NCBI GenBank assembly: GCA_910579085.1
Contig: CAJTRU010000015.1
Span: 52,130-60,370 of the forward strand
DNA length: 8,241 nucleotides
Source of the DNA: an uncultured Lachnospiraceae bacterium
GTDB taxonomy: Bacteria > Bacillota > Clostridia > Lachnospirales > Lachnospiraceae
Direction: 5' to 3'
How positions within the stretch are numbered: the stretch's first letter is position 1; each line of letters starts with the position of its first letter. Position numbers and translations under genes: made by a program. Shown here piece by piece: positions 1 to 6,107 of this stretch. The notes under the pieces were generated by a model. That model saw nothing but the letters and a program-made list of their open reading frames with translations, had not been told where the DNA came from and searched no databases.

Positions 1-19
1 CAGTTATTAGGGATTTGTG

Positions 20-40
20 TAATTTTTTTATAAAAAATTA
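20..40. repeat. A/T-rich inverted repeat upstream of the first promoter
   Basis: TAATTTTTT (20-28) and AAAAAATTA (32-40) are perfect 9-bp arms around a 3-base centre, ending directly next to the -35 hexamer at 41. The position and the A/T tracts fit an UP element that contacts the RNA polymerase alpha subunit. The structure could instead be the weak A/U stem at the end of an upstream transcript lying outside the window. The palindrome is seen; either role is inference. Confidence 0.35.
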
Positions 41-68
41 TTGACTTTATACCAAAAAACTGTATAAT
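41..68 (+). promoter_or_regulatory. Sigma-A-type promoter of the AraC-family gene
   Basis: The -35 TTGACT (41-46) and -10 TATAAT (63-68) are separated by 16 bp, so transcription should start near 75. That places the ATG at 76 at or next to the transcription start, which argues that translation begins further downstream at 121. An operator-like palindrome begins 9 bp after the -10 hexamer. Confidence 0.8.
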
Positions 69-76
69 TATACTTA

Positions 77-94
77 TGAACAACCGATTGCGCA
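77..94. promoter_or_regulatory. LacI-type operator-like site, copy 1
   Basis: The site reads TGAACAACCGATTGCGCA. Its core CAACCGATTG is a palindrome with one mismatch around a central CpG, and the outer TG and CA are also symmetric. It matches the site at 6064-6081 at 16 of 18 positions. Lying just after the -10 box, it would overlap the transcription start region, as expected for a repressor site. A central CpG in an AACCGGTT-like palindrome is typical of LacI/GalR-family operators. The binding protein is not encoded in the window, so the family assignment is inference. Confidence 0.6.
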
Positions 95-120
95 CTGTTA
101 GCAGGAAGGGGAAAACATCT

Positions 121-1071
121 ATGGGAAAGGCAAGAAAGTCTAAAATAGAGTTCAGATATTATAAAATGCCATCTGGAATTCCTATTTTAGCTCTTCTGGG
201 CAGGGAGTGGATAAGGACTTATGGTGAGGGAATAGATTATTTACACTTTCATAACTGTATGGAAATCGGATATTGTTACAGTGGCAGTGGCATATTAACT
301 ATTAGTGAAGATGACTACCAGTTTTCAGGAAACCAGTTTTCAATAATACCACAAAATTGTCCGCATACAACTATAAGTGACCCAGGTACTTTCAGCAGGT
401 GGGAATATCTTTTTGTTGATGTGGATGAAATCCTTAAGGAACTTTATATGCCAGCCATTAATGACAAAAAAGTTAAATGTATTATAAGCAAGATTAATTC
501 AAAAGGGCTTTTTCTTGATGCAAGGGATTATCCAGTGCTTGCAGGTAAAATCCGTAATATGCTTGATATTATAAGAGGGAGAAAGGAATTTTATTTAGAA
601 GAGGCAAAAGGTGTTTTGATTTCATTTCTGGCAGAAGTTGCCAGAAAGAATAACGGGGACAGTTATGCAGATGCCAGCCGGTTTGTACAAGATGGCAAGA
701 ATAATATCCTGGTTTCAGATGCCTTATCTTACATAGGGGAACATTATATGGAAACAATACGCATTGAAGACCTTGCAGGACACTGCCATATAAGCGAAAC
801 CCATTTCCGCAGGCTCTTTTCTTCTTGTATAAATATGGGGCCTTTAGAGTATATTAATCTTGTACGTATACAGAACGCATGTGAAATGCTTAGGAAGACA
901 GATGCTTTAGTGTCTGATATTGCTTTCAGGTGTGGTTTTTCAACACTTTCTACATTTAACCGTAATTTTAAACAGGTAACCGGCTGTTCACCATACGAAT
1001 GGAGAAAAAACCCAGCAAATTTTGAACAACAGATAATGAAATTTGAGATACATTCAGAAGAAGGATGGTAA
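121..1071 (+). CDS. AraC-family transcriptional regulator with cupin sensor domain
   Basis: A 316-residue cytoplasmic transcription factor. Residues about 40-103 look like the AraC-type cupin ligand-binding domain, with a characteristic HFHNCMEIGY stretch followed by a glycine-containing beta segment. Residues about 214-297 form the two helix-turn-helix motifs. The first contains IEDLAGHCHISETHFRRLF; the second contains DIAFRCGFSTLSTFNRNFK and ends with the signature SPYEWR. The length is usual for sugar-sensing AraC regulators. I start it at 121 because GGAAGGGG (104-111) sits 9 bases upstream; an in-frame ATG at 76 has no ribosome site and overlaps the promoter and operator. It lies directly before the importer operon in the same orientation, and a 21-bp direct-repeat pair in the gap is a good target for it. 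It is therefore probably the operon's activator, responding to a sugar. The ligand cannot be read from sequence. Confidence 0.95.
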   Translation: MGKARKSKIEFRYYKMPSGIPILALLGREWIRTYGEGIDYLHFHNCMEIGYCYSGSGILTISEDDYQFSGNQFSIIPQNCPHTTISDPGTFSRWEYLFVDVDEILKELYMPAINDKKVKCIISKINSKGLFLDARDYPVLAGKIRNMLDIIRGRKEFYLEEAKGVLISFLAEVARKNNGDSYADASRFVQDGKNNILVSDALSYIGEHYMETIRIEDLAGHCHISETHFRRLFSSCINMGPLEYINLVRIQNACEMLRKTDALVSDIAFRCGFSTLSTFNRNFKQVTGCSPYEWRKNPANFEQQIMKFEIHSEEGW

Positions 1072-1117
1072 CAGTTATATAATATCTGTATAGGTATTTT
1101 GTACATTATATAGCCGG

Positions 1118-1174
1118 AAATGCAAAATATGTGGTTGAAAATGCAAACTGTAATTAAATGTAAAATGGTATAAT
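1118..1174 (+). promoter_or_regulatory. Importer promoter with AraC-type direct-repeat activator sites
   Basis: AAATGCAAA occurs at 1118-1126 and again at 1139-1147, exactly 21 bp apart, so both copies face the same side of the helix. A degenerate third copy, AAATGTAAA, is at 1156-1164. An extended -10, TGGTATAAT, spans 1166-1174. With a 17-bp spacer the -35 position (1146-1151) would be AACTGT, which is poor, and the second repeat overlaps it by two bases. A weak -35 with an overlapping direct repeat is the architecture of class II activation by AraC-family proteins. The repeats and promoter elements are seen; binding by the upstream AraC-type protein is inference. Confidence 0.65.
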
Positions 1175-1186
1175 ATGCACATGAAA

Positions 1187-1202
1187 AGCGGCATATACCG
1201 CT
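1187..1202. promoter_or_regulatory. Inverted repeat just downstream of the importer promoter
   Basis: AGCGG (1187-1191) and CCGCT (1198-1202) form a 5-bp inverted repeat around a nearly symmetric ATAT centre, starting 12 bp after the -10 box. It could be an operator half-site pair or a small leader-RNA hairpin. It does not match the two CAACCGGTTG-type operators. The role is unknown. Confidence 0.3.
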
Positions 1203-1264
1203 AAGAATTGTACAAAATAACTAACCAGCAATGTTTATAAAATGATTATAAGGAGGAAGAGGTA

Positions 1265-2608
1265 ATGAGAAAAAAACTCATAAGTATGTTGCTTTGTGCA
1301 ACAATGGTAGCAACAATGGCAACTGGATGCGGGGACAAATCAGGTAATGATGATAAAACATCATCAGGTGCAAACAGTGAAACAAACGGGGGAAGTGATA
1401 ATTCTGGTGCTGGTGGTGGCAGCGGTTCTTCTGAAACTGTAGATTTAAGGCTCTGGGGAGCTGAGGAAGACCAGGATTATTTACAGCAGGTTGTTTCTAA
1501 CTTTGAAAAAGCTTATCCAGACCAGAAGTTTAATATTGAGATTGGTGTTGAATCGGAGTCAACTGCAAAGGATACAGTATTAACAGATATTGAAGCTGCT
1601 GCTGATGTGTATTCATTTGCAAGTGACCAGCTTGCAGACCTTGTAAGGGCAGGTGCACTTGCTGCTATTGATGATGTTGGTGAGGTGCTTGCAAAAGCAG
1701 ACAAGACCCTTGATGATGTAAAGAGTGCTAACGCTCCTGATTCCATTGAGGCAGCAACACTTGATGGCAAGATGTATGGTTTCCCTACAGGTGGTGCTAA
1801 CACATATTTCTTATATTATGATTCTTCTGTTATTTCAGAAGAAGACGCAAAGTCATGGGATGCACTTCTTGCAGCAGCAGCAAAAGCAAAGAAGAAAGTC
1901 GGAATGACATTAAATTCAGGCTGGTATAATGCATCATTCTTCTATGGGGCAGGTTTTACAACAGGCCTTAATGCAGATGGTACTACAACAATTGACTGGA
2001 ATGGAACAAGTGCTGACAATATAAGTGGTGTTGATGTAGTTAAGTCAATGCTTGATATTACTTCTAATTCAGCTTTTATGCCTATAGCTGACGGCCAGAT
2101 TTCAAATACAATTGCATCTGGTGACCTCTGTGCAGTAATTTCTGGTGCATGGGACAGCAGCAAGGCTGAAGAAGTATGGGGAGACGGATATGCTGCAACA
2201 AAGCTTCCAACATATACTCTTGGCGGACAGCAGATACAGATGGCTCCTGCATATGGTTATAAATTTGAAGCTGTAAATGCATATTCAAAGAATACAGGCT
2301 GGGCTGTACTTCTTGCAGAGTTTATATCTAATGAAGAGTCACAGAAACTTCACTTTGATATGAAGAAACAGCCTCCTACAAACTCAAATGTACTTGCATC
2401 TGATGCTATTAAGGCTGACAAGGCTATTGCAGCAGCAGTATCACAGGGTGATTTTGGTGTAATACAGTCAGTAGGCCAGAAATACTGGGATACAACAAAG
2501 ACATTTGGTGAAATGGTTGCGAAAGGCAAGATTAAGGCAAAAGACGATGCAGCAATCCAGAAAGCACTTGATAACCTTGTAGAAGGCGTAACTGCACCAT
2601 TAAGCTAA
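1265..2608 (+). CDS. Carbohydrate ABC transporter substrate-binding lipoprotein (MalE-like, CUT1)
   Basis: A 447-residue extracellular binding protein anchored to the membrane by lipid; it captures an oligosaccharide and hands it to the permeases. The signal peptide has basic residues 2-4, a hydrophobic core and an ATGC lipobox with the lipidated cysteine at residue 22. A Gly/Ser/Asn-rich tether follows at about 23-57. From residue 58 the family 1 solute-binding fold begins with LRLWGAEEDQDYL. Other MalE-like segments are VISGAWDS (291-298), LPTYTLGGQ (314-322) and the VNAYSKNTGWA region (337-347). AGGAGG (1251-1256) is 8 bases before the ATG. It is the first gene of the importer operon, followed by MalF- and MalG-like genes. 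A maltodextrin or related glucan ligand is suggested by the MalF/MalG similarity, but binding-protein specificity is not readable here. Confidence 0.93.
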   Translation: MRKKLISMLLCATMVATMATGCGDKSGNDDKTSSGANSETNGGSDNSGAGGGSGSSETVDLRLWGAEEDQDYLQQVVSNFEKAYPDQKFNIEIGVESESTAKDTVLTDIEAAADVYSFASDQLADLVRAGALAAIDDVGEVLAKADKTLDDVKSANAPDSIEAATLDGKMYGFPTGGANTYFLYYDSSVISEEDAKSWDALLAAAAKAKKKVGMTLNSGWYNASFFYGAGFTTGLNADGTTTIDWNGTSADNISGVDVVKSMLDITSNSAFMPIADGQISNTIASGDLCAVISGAWDSSKAEEVWGDGYAATKLPTYTLGGQQIQMAPAYGYKFEAVNAYSKNTGWAVLLAEFISNEESQKLHFDMKKQPPTNSNVLASDAIKADKAIAAAVSQGDFGVIQSVGQKYWDTTKTFGEMVAKGKIKAKDDAAIQKALDNLVEGVTAPLS

Positions 2609-2642
2609 TAAATATCCAGGTTAATTAATATTAATGCTTGGC

Positions 2643-2695
2643 GGGCAGGCAGCGTATGCACGTATGCCTGCCTTTACTGCCAGATGCTGGTTTTT
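2643..2695 (+). terminator. Two stem-loops between binding-protein and permease genes (attenuator or mRNA-stabilising)
   Basis: Hairpin one pairs GGCAGGCA (2644-2651) with TGCCTGCC (2665-2672), 8 perfect base pairs, with an inner CGT/ACG stem around ATGC; only three T follow. Hairpin two pairs GCCAG (2679-2683) with CTGGT (2687-2691), one pair being G-U, around a 3-base loop, and runs into five T (2691-2695). No convincing new promoter follows before the permease gene at 2771, so transcription probably continues. The pair could end a fraction of transcripts or shield the binding-protein mRNA from 3' decay. Either would give more binding protein than permease. The structures are seen; the function is inference. 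Confidence 0.5.
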
Positions 2696-2770
2696 ATTCT
2701 GCCGGCTATCTATATAATGCTTTCATGGTTTTAAGAAAGCATCCAGAATGAAGAAAGACGGGGTGTATTT

Positions 2771-4231
2771 ATGGCGAATGAAAAAAAGAGCACTGCTGCA
2801 GAGGCGGTAAGCGGCTTTTTTAAGGCTGTTGGCGGCTTTTTCTCCAGTTTTGGGACAGCAGTTGCAAAGGGGGATATTTTTGTAAAATTATCACTGTTGT
2901 GGTGGGGAGCGGGTTATGTACGCTATAAGCAGTATGTAAAAGCCATCATTATGACAGCGTTGGAAGCAGGCATAATCCTGTTTTCAGTTTTCTTTGCTTC
3001 ACAGTATGTACCAAAGTTTGGGACACTTGGAACTGTTAAAGCAGAAATGATTTTTAATATTGACACAATGAAGAATGAGTTTAATGACTATGACCATTCT
3101 TTTATGATATTGTTATTCTCGCTTTTCAGCTTTGTTGTATGGTTTGTTGCCATAGTAATCTGGATGAGGAATATGGCAAATGTATATAAACTCCAGCTTA
3201 TGGAGGAAAACGGGGAACATATCAATACATTTAAGGAAGATGTAAAGCTGTATATTGGTGAGAAGTTCCATATTACATTGCTGGCTCTTCCTGTACTTGG
3301 TGTTGTTGTATTTACAATTATACCAATTCTTCTGCTTATATTTGTTGCATTTACAAACTATGACCAGCAGCATATGCCGCCATCTGAGCTTTTCACATGG
3401 GTAGGTTTTAGCAACTTTATAACACTGTTTGGTGGTGGAGGGCTTACTGCAACATTTGGTTATTCATTTGTGCGTGTACTTGGCTGGACGCTGGTATGGG
3501 CATTCTTTTCAACAATTACAACATATATTGGCGGAATACTTTTGTCACTTCTTCTAAACAGTGCTAAAACAAGGTTTCCAAAGTTCTGGCGCCTGATGTT
3601 TGTAATTACTATTGCAGTACCACAGTTTGTGTCCCTGCTGCTTGTAAGGAATTTCTTTGCAGATAATGGTATTGTAAATACAATTTGCGATAACATACAT
3701 CTTACAGGTTTTTTGCGGGATATAGGACTTGTTTCAACTGACCACATACCATTCTTGTCAGCTCCAGGCTGGGCACATGTAATGATTATTTTAATCAATA
3801 TATGGGTTGGTGTGCCTTACCAGATGTTAATTGCTACTGGCGTACTGATGAATATTCCAGAAGACCAGCTTGAAAGTGCTAAAATGGATGGTGCAAAGCC
3901 ATTCCAGATATTTACAAAGATTACTATGCCTTATATGTTATTTATTACAGGACCGGCACTTGTTACAGACTTTGTAAAGAATATTAATAACTTCAATGTA
4001 ATCTATCTTCTTACACAGGATGTATATACCACTACAAACCAGGCACTTGCCAATTCGCAGGCGCAGGAGGTGGATTTGCTTGTAACATGGCTGTTCCGTC
4101 TTACACAGGATTACTATAACTATAAGATGGCATCAGTAATTGGTATTGTTGTCTTTGTCATATGCGCATTGTTTACTTTAGTTGCATTTAACTATATGAT
4201 TGGCGGAGATAAGGAGGGGACATATCAATAA
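2771..4231 (+). CDS. MalF-like permease of a CUT1 sugar ABC importer
   Basis: A 486-residue integral membrane permease subunit that pairs with the MalG-like protein to form the channel. About eight membrane segments are visible, near residues 57-78, 110-132, 172-194, 236-262, 275-294, 335-357, 388-404 and 453-475. The extra N-terminal segments give the long MalF form rather than a 290-residue CUT1 permease. The EAA loop that contacts the ATPase is at about 361-387, containing EDQLESAKMDGA and ending ITMP. Near the C terminus NNFNVIYLLT (407-416) and DLLVTWLFRLT (435-445) closely resemble MalF proteins of maltose/maltodextrin systems. The ribosome site is weak: GGGGTG (2760-2765) lies only 5 bases before the ATG. 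The stop overlaps the next gene's start by one base. The N-terminal 35 residues are soluble and rich in Phe, Gly and Ser. Confidence 0.93.
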   Translation: MANEKKSTAAEAVSGFFKAVGGFFSSFGTAVAKGDIFVKLSLLWWGAGYVRYKQYVKAIIMTALEAGIILFSVFFASQYVPKFGTLGTVKAEMIFNIDTMKNEFNDYDHSFMILLFSLFSFVVWFVAIVIWMRNMANVYKLQLMEENGEHINTFKEDVKLYIGEKFHITLLALPVLGVVVFTIIPILLLIFVAFTNYDQQHMPPSELFTWVGFSNFITLFGGGGLTATFGYSFVRVLGWTLVWAFFSTITTYIGGILLSLLLNSAKTRFPKFWRLMFVITIAVPQFVSLLLVRNFFADNGIVNTICDNIHLTGFLRDIGLVSTDHIPFLSAPGWAHVMIILINIWVGVPYQMLIATGVLMNIPEDQLESAKMDGAKPFQIFTKITMPYMLFITGPALVTDFVKNINNFNVIYLLTQDVYTTTNQALANSQAQEVDLLVTWLFRLTQDYYNYKMASVIGIVVFVICALFTLVAFNYMIGGDKEGTYQ

Positions 4232-5091
4232 TGAAAGTAAAGAAAATGAAAGATAAGCGCCCATCAACGATTATAATGCATAATGTGTTAATCGGTATAC
4301 TTGCTGTTATCTGGCTTATCCCTATTGTATGGCTGGTGTGCCAGTCATTTAGTGCAAATCCAGGTATTAACACAAGTACATTCTTTCCGAGGAAATGGAG
4401 CATTATAAGTTATATTAAGCTGTTCAGCCCTGATACTGTGGCGCAGTTCCCACAATGGTTTTTGAACACATTTATCGTTGCATGTGTCAATTGTGTTATT
4501 TCTACCCTGTTTGTACTGATGGTTGCCTATGCAACATCAATTATGCGTTTCCCTATGAGGAAACCTCTTATGAACATTGCAGTTATACTTAACTTGTTCC
4601 CTGGTATGCTGTCAATGATTGCAGTTTATTTTGTATTAAAAACATTTAGCCTGACAAACAGCTATGCAGGACTTATAATGGTTTATTCTGCATCATCAGG
4701 CCTTGGCTACCTTATTGCAAAAGGTTTCTTTGATACAGTGCCAAGGGCACTTTGCGAAGCGGCACGTATAGACGGGTGCAGCGAAGCACGTATATTTTTA
4801 CAGATGGTTATTCCTATGAGCCGTCCTATTGTAGTATATACTGTTATTAGCAGTTTCCTTGCACCTTGGATGGATTTCGTATTTGCCAAGATGATACTTA
4901 ATGCAGGTGTATCTTCTAAATATACAGTTGCTATTGGTCTGTACAAGATGCTGGATAAGAGCCTTATCAATAATTACTTTACCCAGTTCTGTGCAGGAGG
5001 TGTGCTAGTATCCATACCTATATCAATACTGTTTATGATTATGCAGAAATTCTATGTAGAAGGTATTACTGGTGGTGCTGTAAAAGGATAA
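4231..5091 (+). CDS. MalG-like permease of a CUT1 sugar ABC importer
   Basis: A 286-residue permease subunit, the usual length for MalG. About six membrane segments are visible, near residues 14-36, 78-104, 112-134, 143-163, 197-217 and 254-273. The EAA loop is at about 173-196, with ALCEAARIDG and a closing VIPM, where the ATPase docks. The C terminus GITGGAVKG closely matches the conserved MalG tail. The start codon shares its A with the stop of the MalF-like gene (TAATG), indicating translational coupling. AGGAGGGGA (4212-4220) supplies the ribosome site, somewhat far at 10 bases. A strong terminator follows at 5117. No ATP-binding subunit gene adjoins, so a shared MsmX/MsmK-type ATPase encoded elsewhere is inferred. 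Confidence 0.94.
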   Translation: MKVKKMKDKRPSTIIMHNVLIGILAVIWLIPIVWLVCQSFSANPGINTSTFFPRKWSIISYIKLFSPDTVAQFPQWFLNTFIVACVNCVISTLFVLMVAYATSIMRFPMRKPLMNIAVILNLFPGMLSMIAVYFVLKTFSLTNSYAGLIMVYSASSGLGYLIAKGFFDTVPRALCEAARIDGCSEARIFLQMVIPMSRPIVVYTVISSFLAPWMDFVFAKMILNAGVSSKYTVAIGLYKMLDKSLINNYFTQFCAGGVLVSIPISILFMIMQKFYVEGITGGAVKG

Positions 5092-5116
5092 AGGATTTAG
5101 TAATAATTGGTTTTAT

Positions 5117-5148
5117 GCCCCGCTGTTAAAAGCGGGGTTTCTAGTTTT
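5117..5148 (+). terminator. Rho-independent terminator of the importer operon
   Basis: CCCCGCT (5118-5124) pairs with AGCGGGG (5131-5137) around a 6-base loop, with an extra G-U pair possible at 5117/5138. An interrupted T-rich tail (TTTCTAGTTTT, 5138-5148) follows. It lies 26 bases after the MalG-like stop codon. Confidence 0.85.
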
Positions 5149-5204
5149 GTTACAAAGGGAAATTTCTATTTACGCCGCTGGAAAAGTGGCATGGAGGTAT
5201 TAAG

Positions 5205-5981
5205 ATGCAGAGGATGGGGAGGCGTGCTGCCTGGAAGCTGCCTAGTATTACTGCTGATGGCTTAAAAATATTTGCATGTATAACAATGTTTATACAATCT
5301 ATTGGTATTGCGGTAATAGAAAAGGGAATAATTAACCTTGATAATTATACACAGGCAGAATTGTCACAGGCTATGGCAGATGACAGCAGTCTCATGGTGG
5401 CAGCAGGTACAGGCTCTGTCATGCAGCTTATAGGAGGGCTTTCTGTCCCAATTTTTGCTTACTTGCTTGTGGAGGGCTTCAGGCATACATCAGATTTCCG
5501 CAAATATATGCTGTCAATGTTTATATTTGCACTGGTAAGTGAAATCCCATATGACCTTGCAAACAGCCAGAAACTTGTGGACTGGAGCAGCCAGAATTCA
5601 CTTGTGACAATGTGTATATGTCTGCTTATGGTATATTTCCTTGATTTGTTTAAGGAGAAGAAGGGCATTGCCATAACTTTGTTAAGGGGCACTATAGTCT
5701 TGTGTGCTGTAATATGGGTAACAGTGCTTATGGCAGCATATGGGCTTTGTATGGTGCTTCTTACAGCAGTTTTTTATCTTTTCTATTCAAGAAATGTATT
5801 AAAAACAGTGCTGGGAATGGCAGCAAGCCTTTTATATGTGACAGGGCCGTTATCATTCTATGGCATATGGTTTTATAATGAACAGCGCAAGGACAGGCTG
5901 CCAAAGTATGTGTATTATGTATTTTACCCAGCACATCTTCTGGTACTTGGTGTAATAAGCTGCTATCTCCAGGCGCCATAA
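5205..5981 (+). CDS. TraX-family membrane protein, possible acyltransferase
   Basis: A 258-residue polytopic membrane protein resembling the TraX family, named for the F-plasmid pilin N-acetylase but widespread in Firmicutes, where its substrate is generally unknown. Recognisable blocks are DGLKIFACITMFI (18-30), VPIFAYLLVEGFRHTSDFRKY (81-101, named here by its ends: VPIFAYLLVEGF and FRKY), IPYDLA (114-119), QNSLVTM (130-136) and a C-terminal KYVYYVFYPAHLLVLG (234-249). Many members carry Asp-His after the first block; here that position reads FIQSIG, so a residue often conserved is replaced. GGAGGT (5193-5198) is 6 bases before the ATG. The gene follows the importer terminator and has no strong promoter of its own, so it may depend on read-through or a weak promoter. 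No conjugation genes are nearby, so pilin modification is unlikely. Acylation of an envelope or sugar substrate is a guess. Confidence 0.82.
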   Translation: MQRMGRRAAWKLPSITADGLKIFACITMFIQSIGIAVIEKGIINLDNYTQAELSQAMADDSSLMVAAGTGSVMQLIGGLSVPIFAYLLVEGFRHTSDFRKYMLSMFIFALVSEIPYDLANSQKLVDWSSQNSLVTMCICLLMVYFLDLFKEKKGIAITLLRGTIVLCAVIWVTVLMAAYGLCMVLLTAVFYLFYSRNVLKTVLGMAASLLYVTGPLSFYGIWFYNEQRKDRLPKYVYYVFYPAHLLVLGVISCYLQAP

Positions 5982-6021
5982 TGGTATGTAAAAATTATTT
6001 AAAAAAATATGCTTTCATACA

Positions 6022-6050
6022 TTGACAAAAAGGAAACAGTAAACTATACT
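6022..6050 (+). promoter_or_regulatory. Sigma-A-type promoter of the 613-residue enzyme gene
   Basis: A perfect -35 TTGACA (6022-6027) and a -10 TATACT (6045-6050) are separated by the optimal 17 bp. This starts a new transcription unit separate from the TraX-family gene. The operator-like palindrome at 6064-6081 lies immediately downstream, so a strong promoter held by a repressor is the natural reading. Confidence 0.85.
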
Positions 6051-6063
6051 ATGTTTATAACGT

Positions 6064-6081
6064 TGAACAACCGGTTGCACA
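6064..6081. promoter_or_regulatory. LacI-type operator-like site, copy 2
   Basis: The site reads TGAACAACCGGTTGCACA. The core CAACCGGTTG (6068-6077) is a perfect 10-bp palindrome centred on CpG, and the outer TG/CA bases are also symmetric. It differs from the site at 77-94 at only two positions and occupies a similar place, just after a -10 box. Two matching sites at two promoters strongly suggest one common repressor, probably of the LacI/GalR family. It fits a CcpA cre site poorly, because the flanking half-site bases differ from that consensus. Confidence 0.72.
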
Positions 6082-6107
6082 AAATATAAAATAAAGGAGT
6101 ATTAAGA

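Noticed and set aside
76..120. Fifteen-residue N-terminal extension of the AraC-family protein
   Set aside because: It overlaps the promoter start region and operator and lacks a ribosome site; the ATG at 121 has a good one.
1076..1112. Terminator after the AraC-family gene
   Set aside because: TATATAAT/ATTATATA can pair, but the stem is all A/T, the loop is about 21 bases and no T tract follows. Read-through into the importer operon is possible.
2713..2718. Separate promoter for the permease genes (TATAAT)
   Set aside because: No acceptable -35 hexamer lies 16-18 bp upstream; the region there is GGTTTTT. A weak internal promoter cannot be excluded.
5982..6021. Terminator between the TraX-family gene and the enzyme promoter
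   Set aside because: Only a GTATG/CATAC pairing across a long A/T-rich loop is present, which is not a convincing terminator.
6064..6081. CcpA cre site
   Set aside because: The central CG is present, but the half-sites (AACAAC/GTTGCA) depart from the cre pattern TGWAAN-CG-NTTWCA. The near-identical copy at 77-94 also fits a dedicated LacI-type repressor better.
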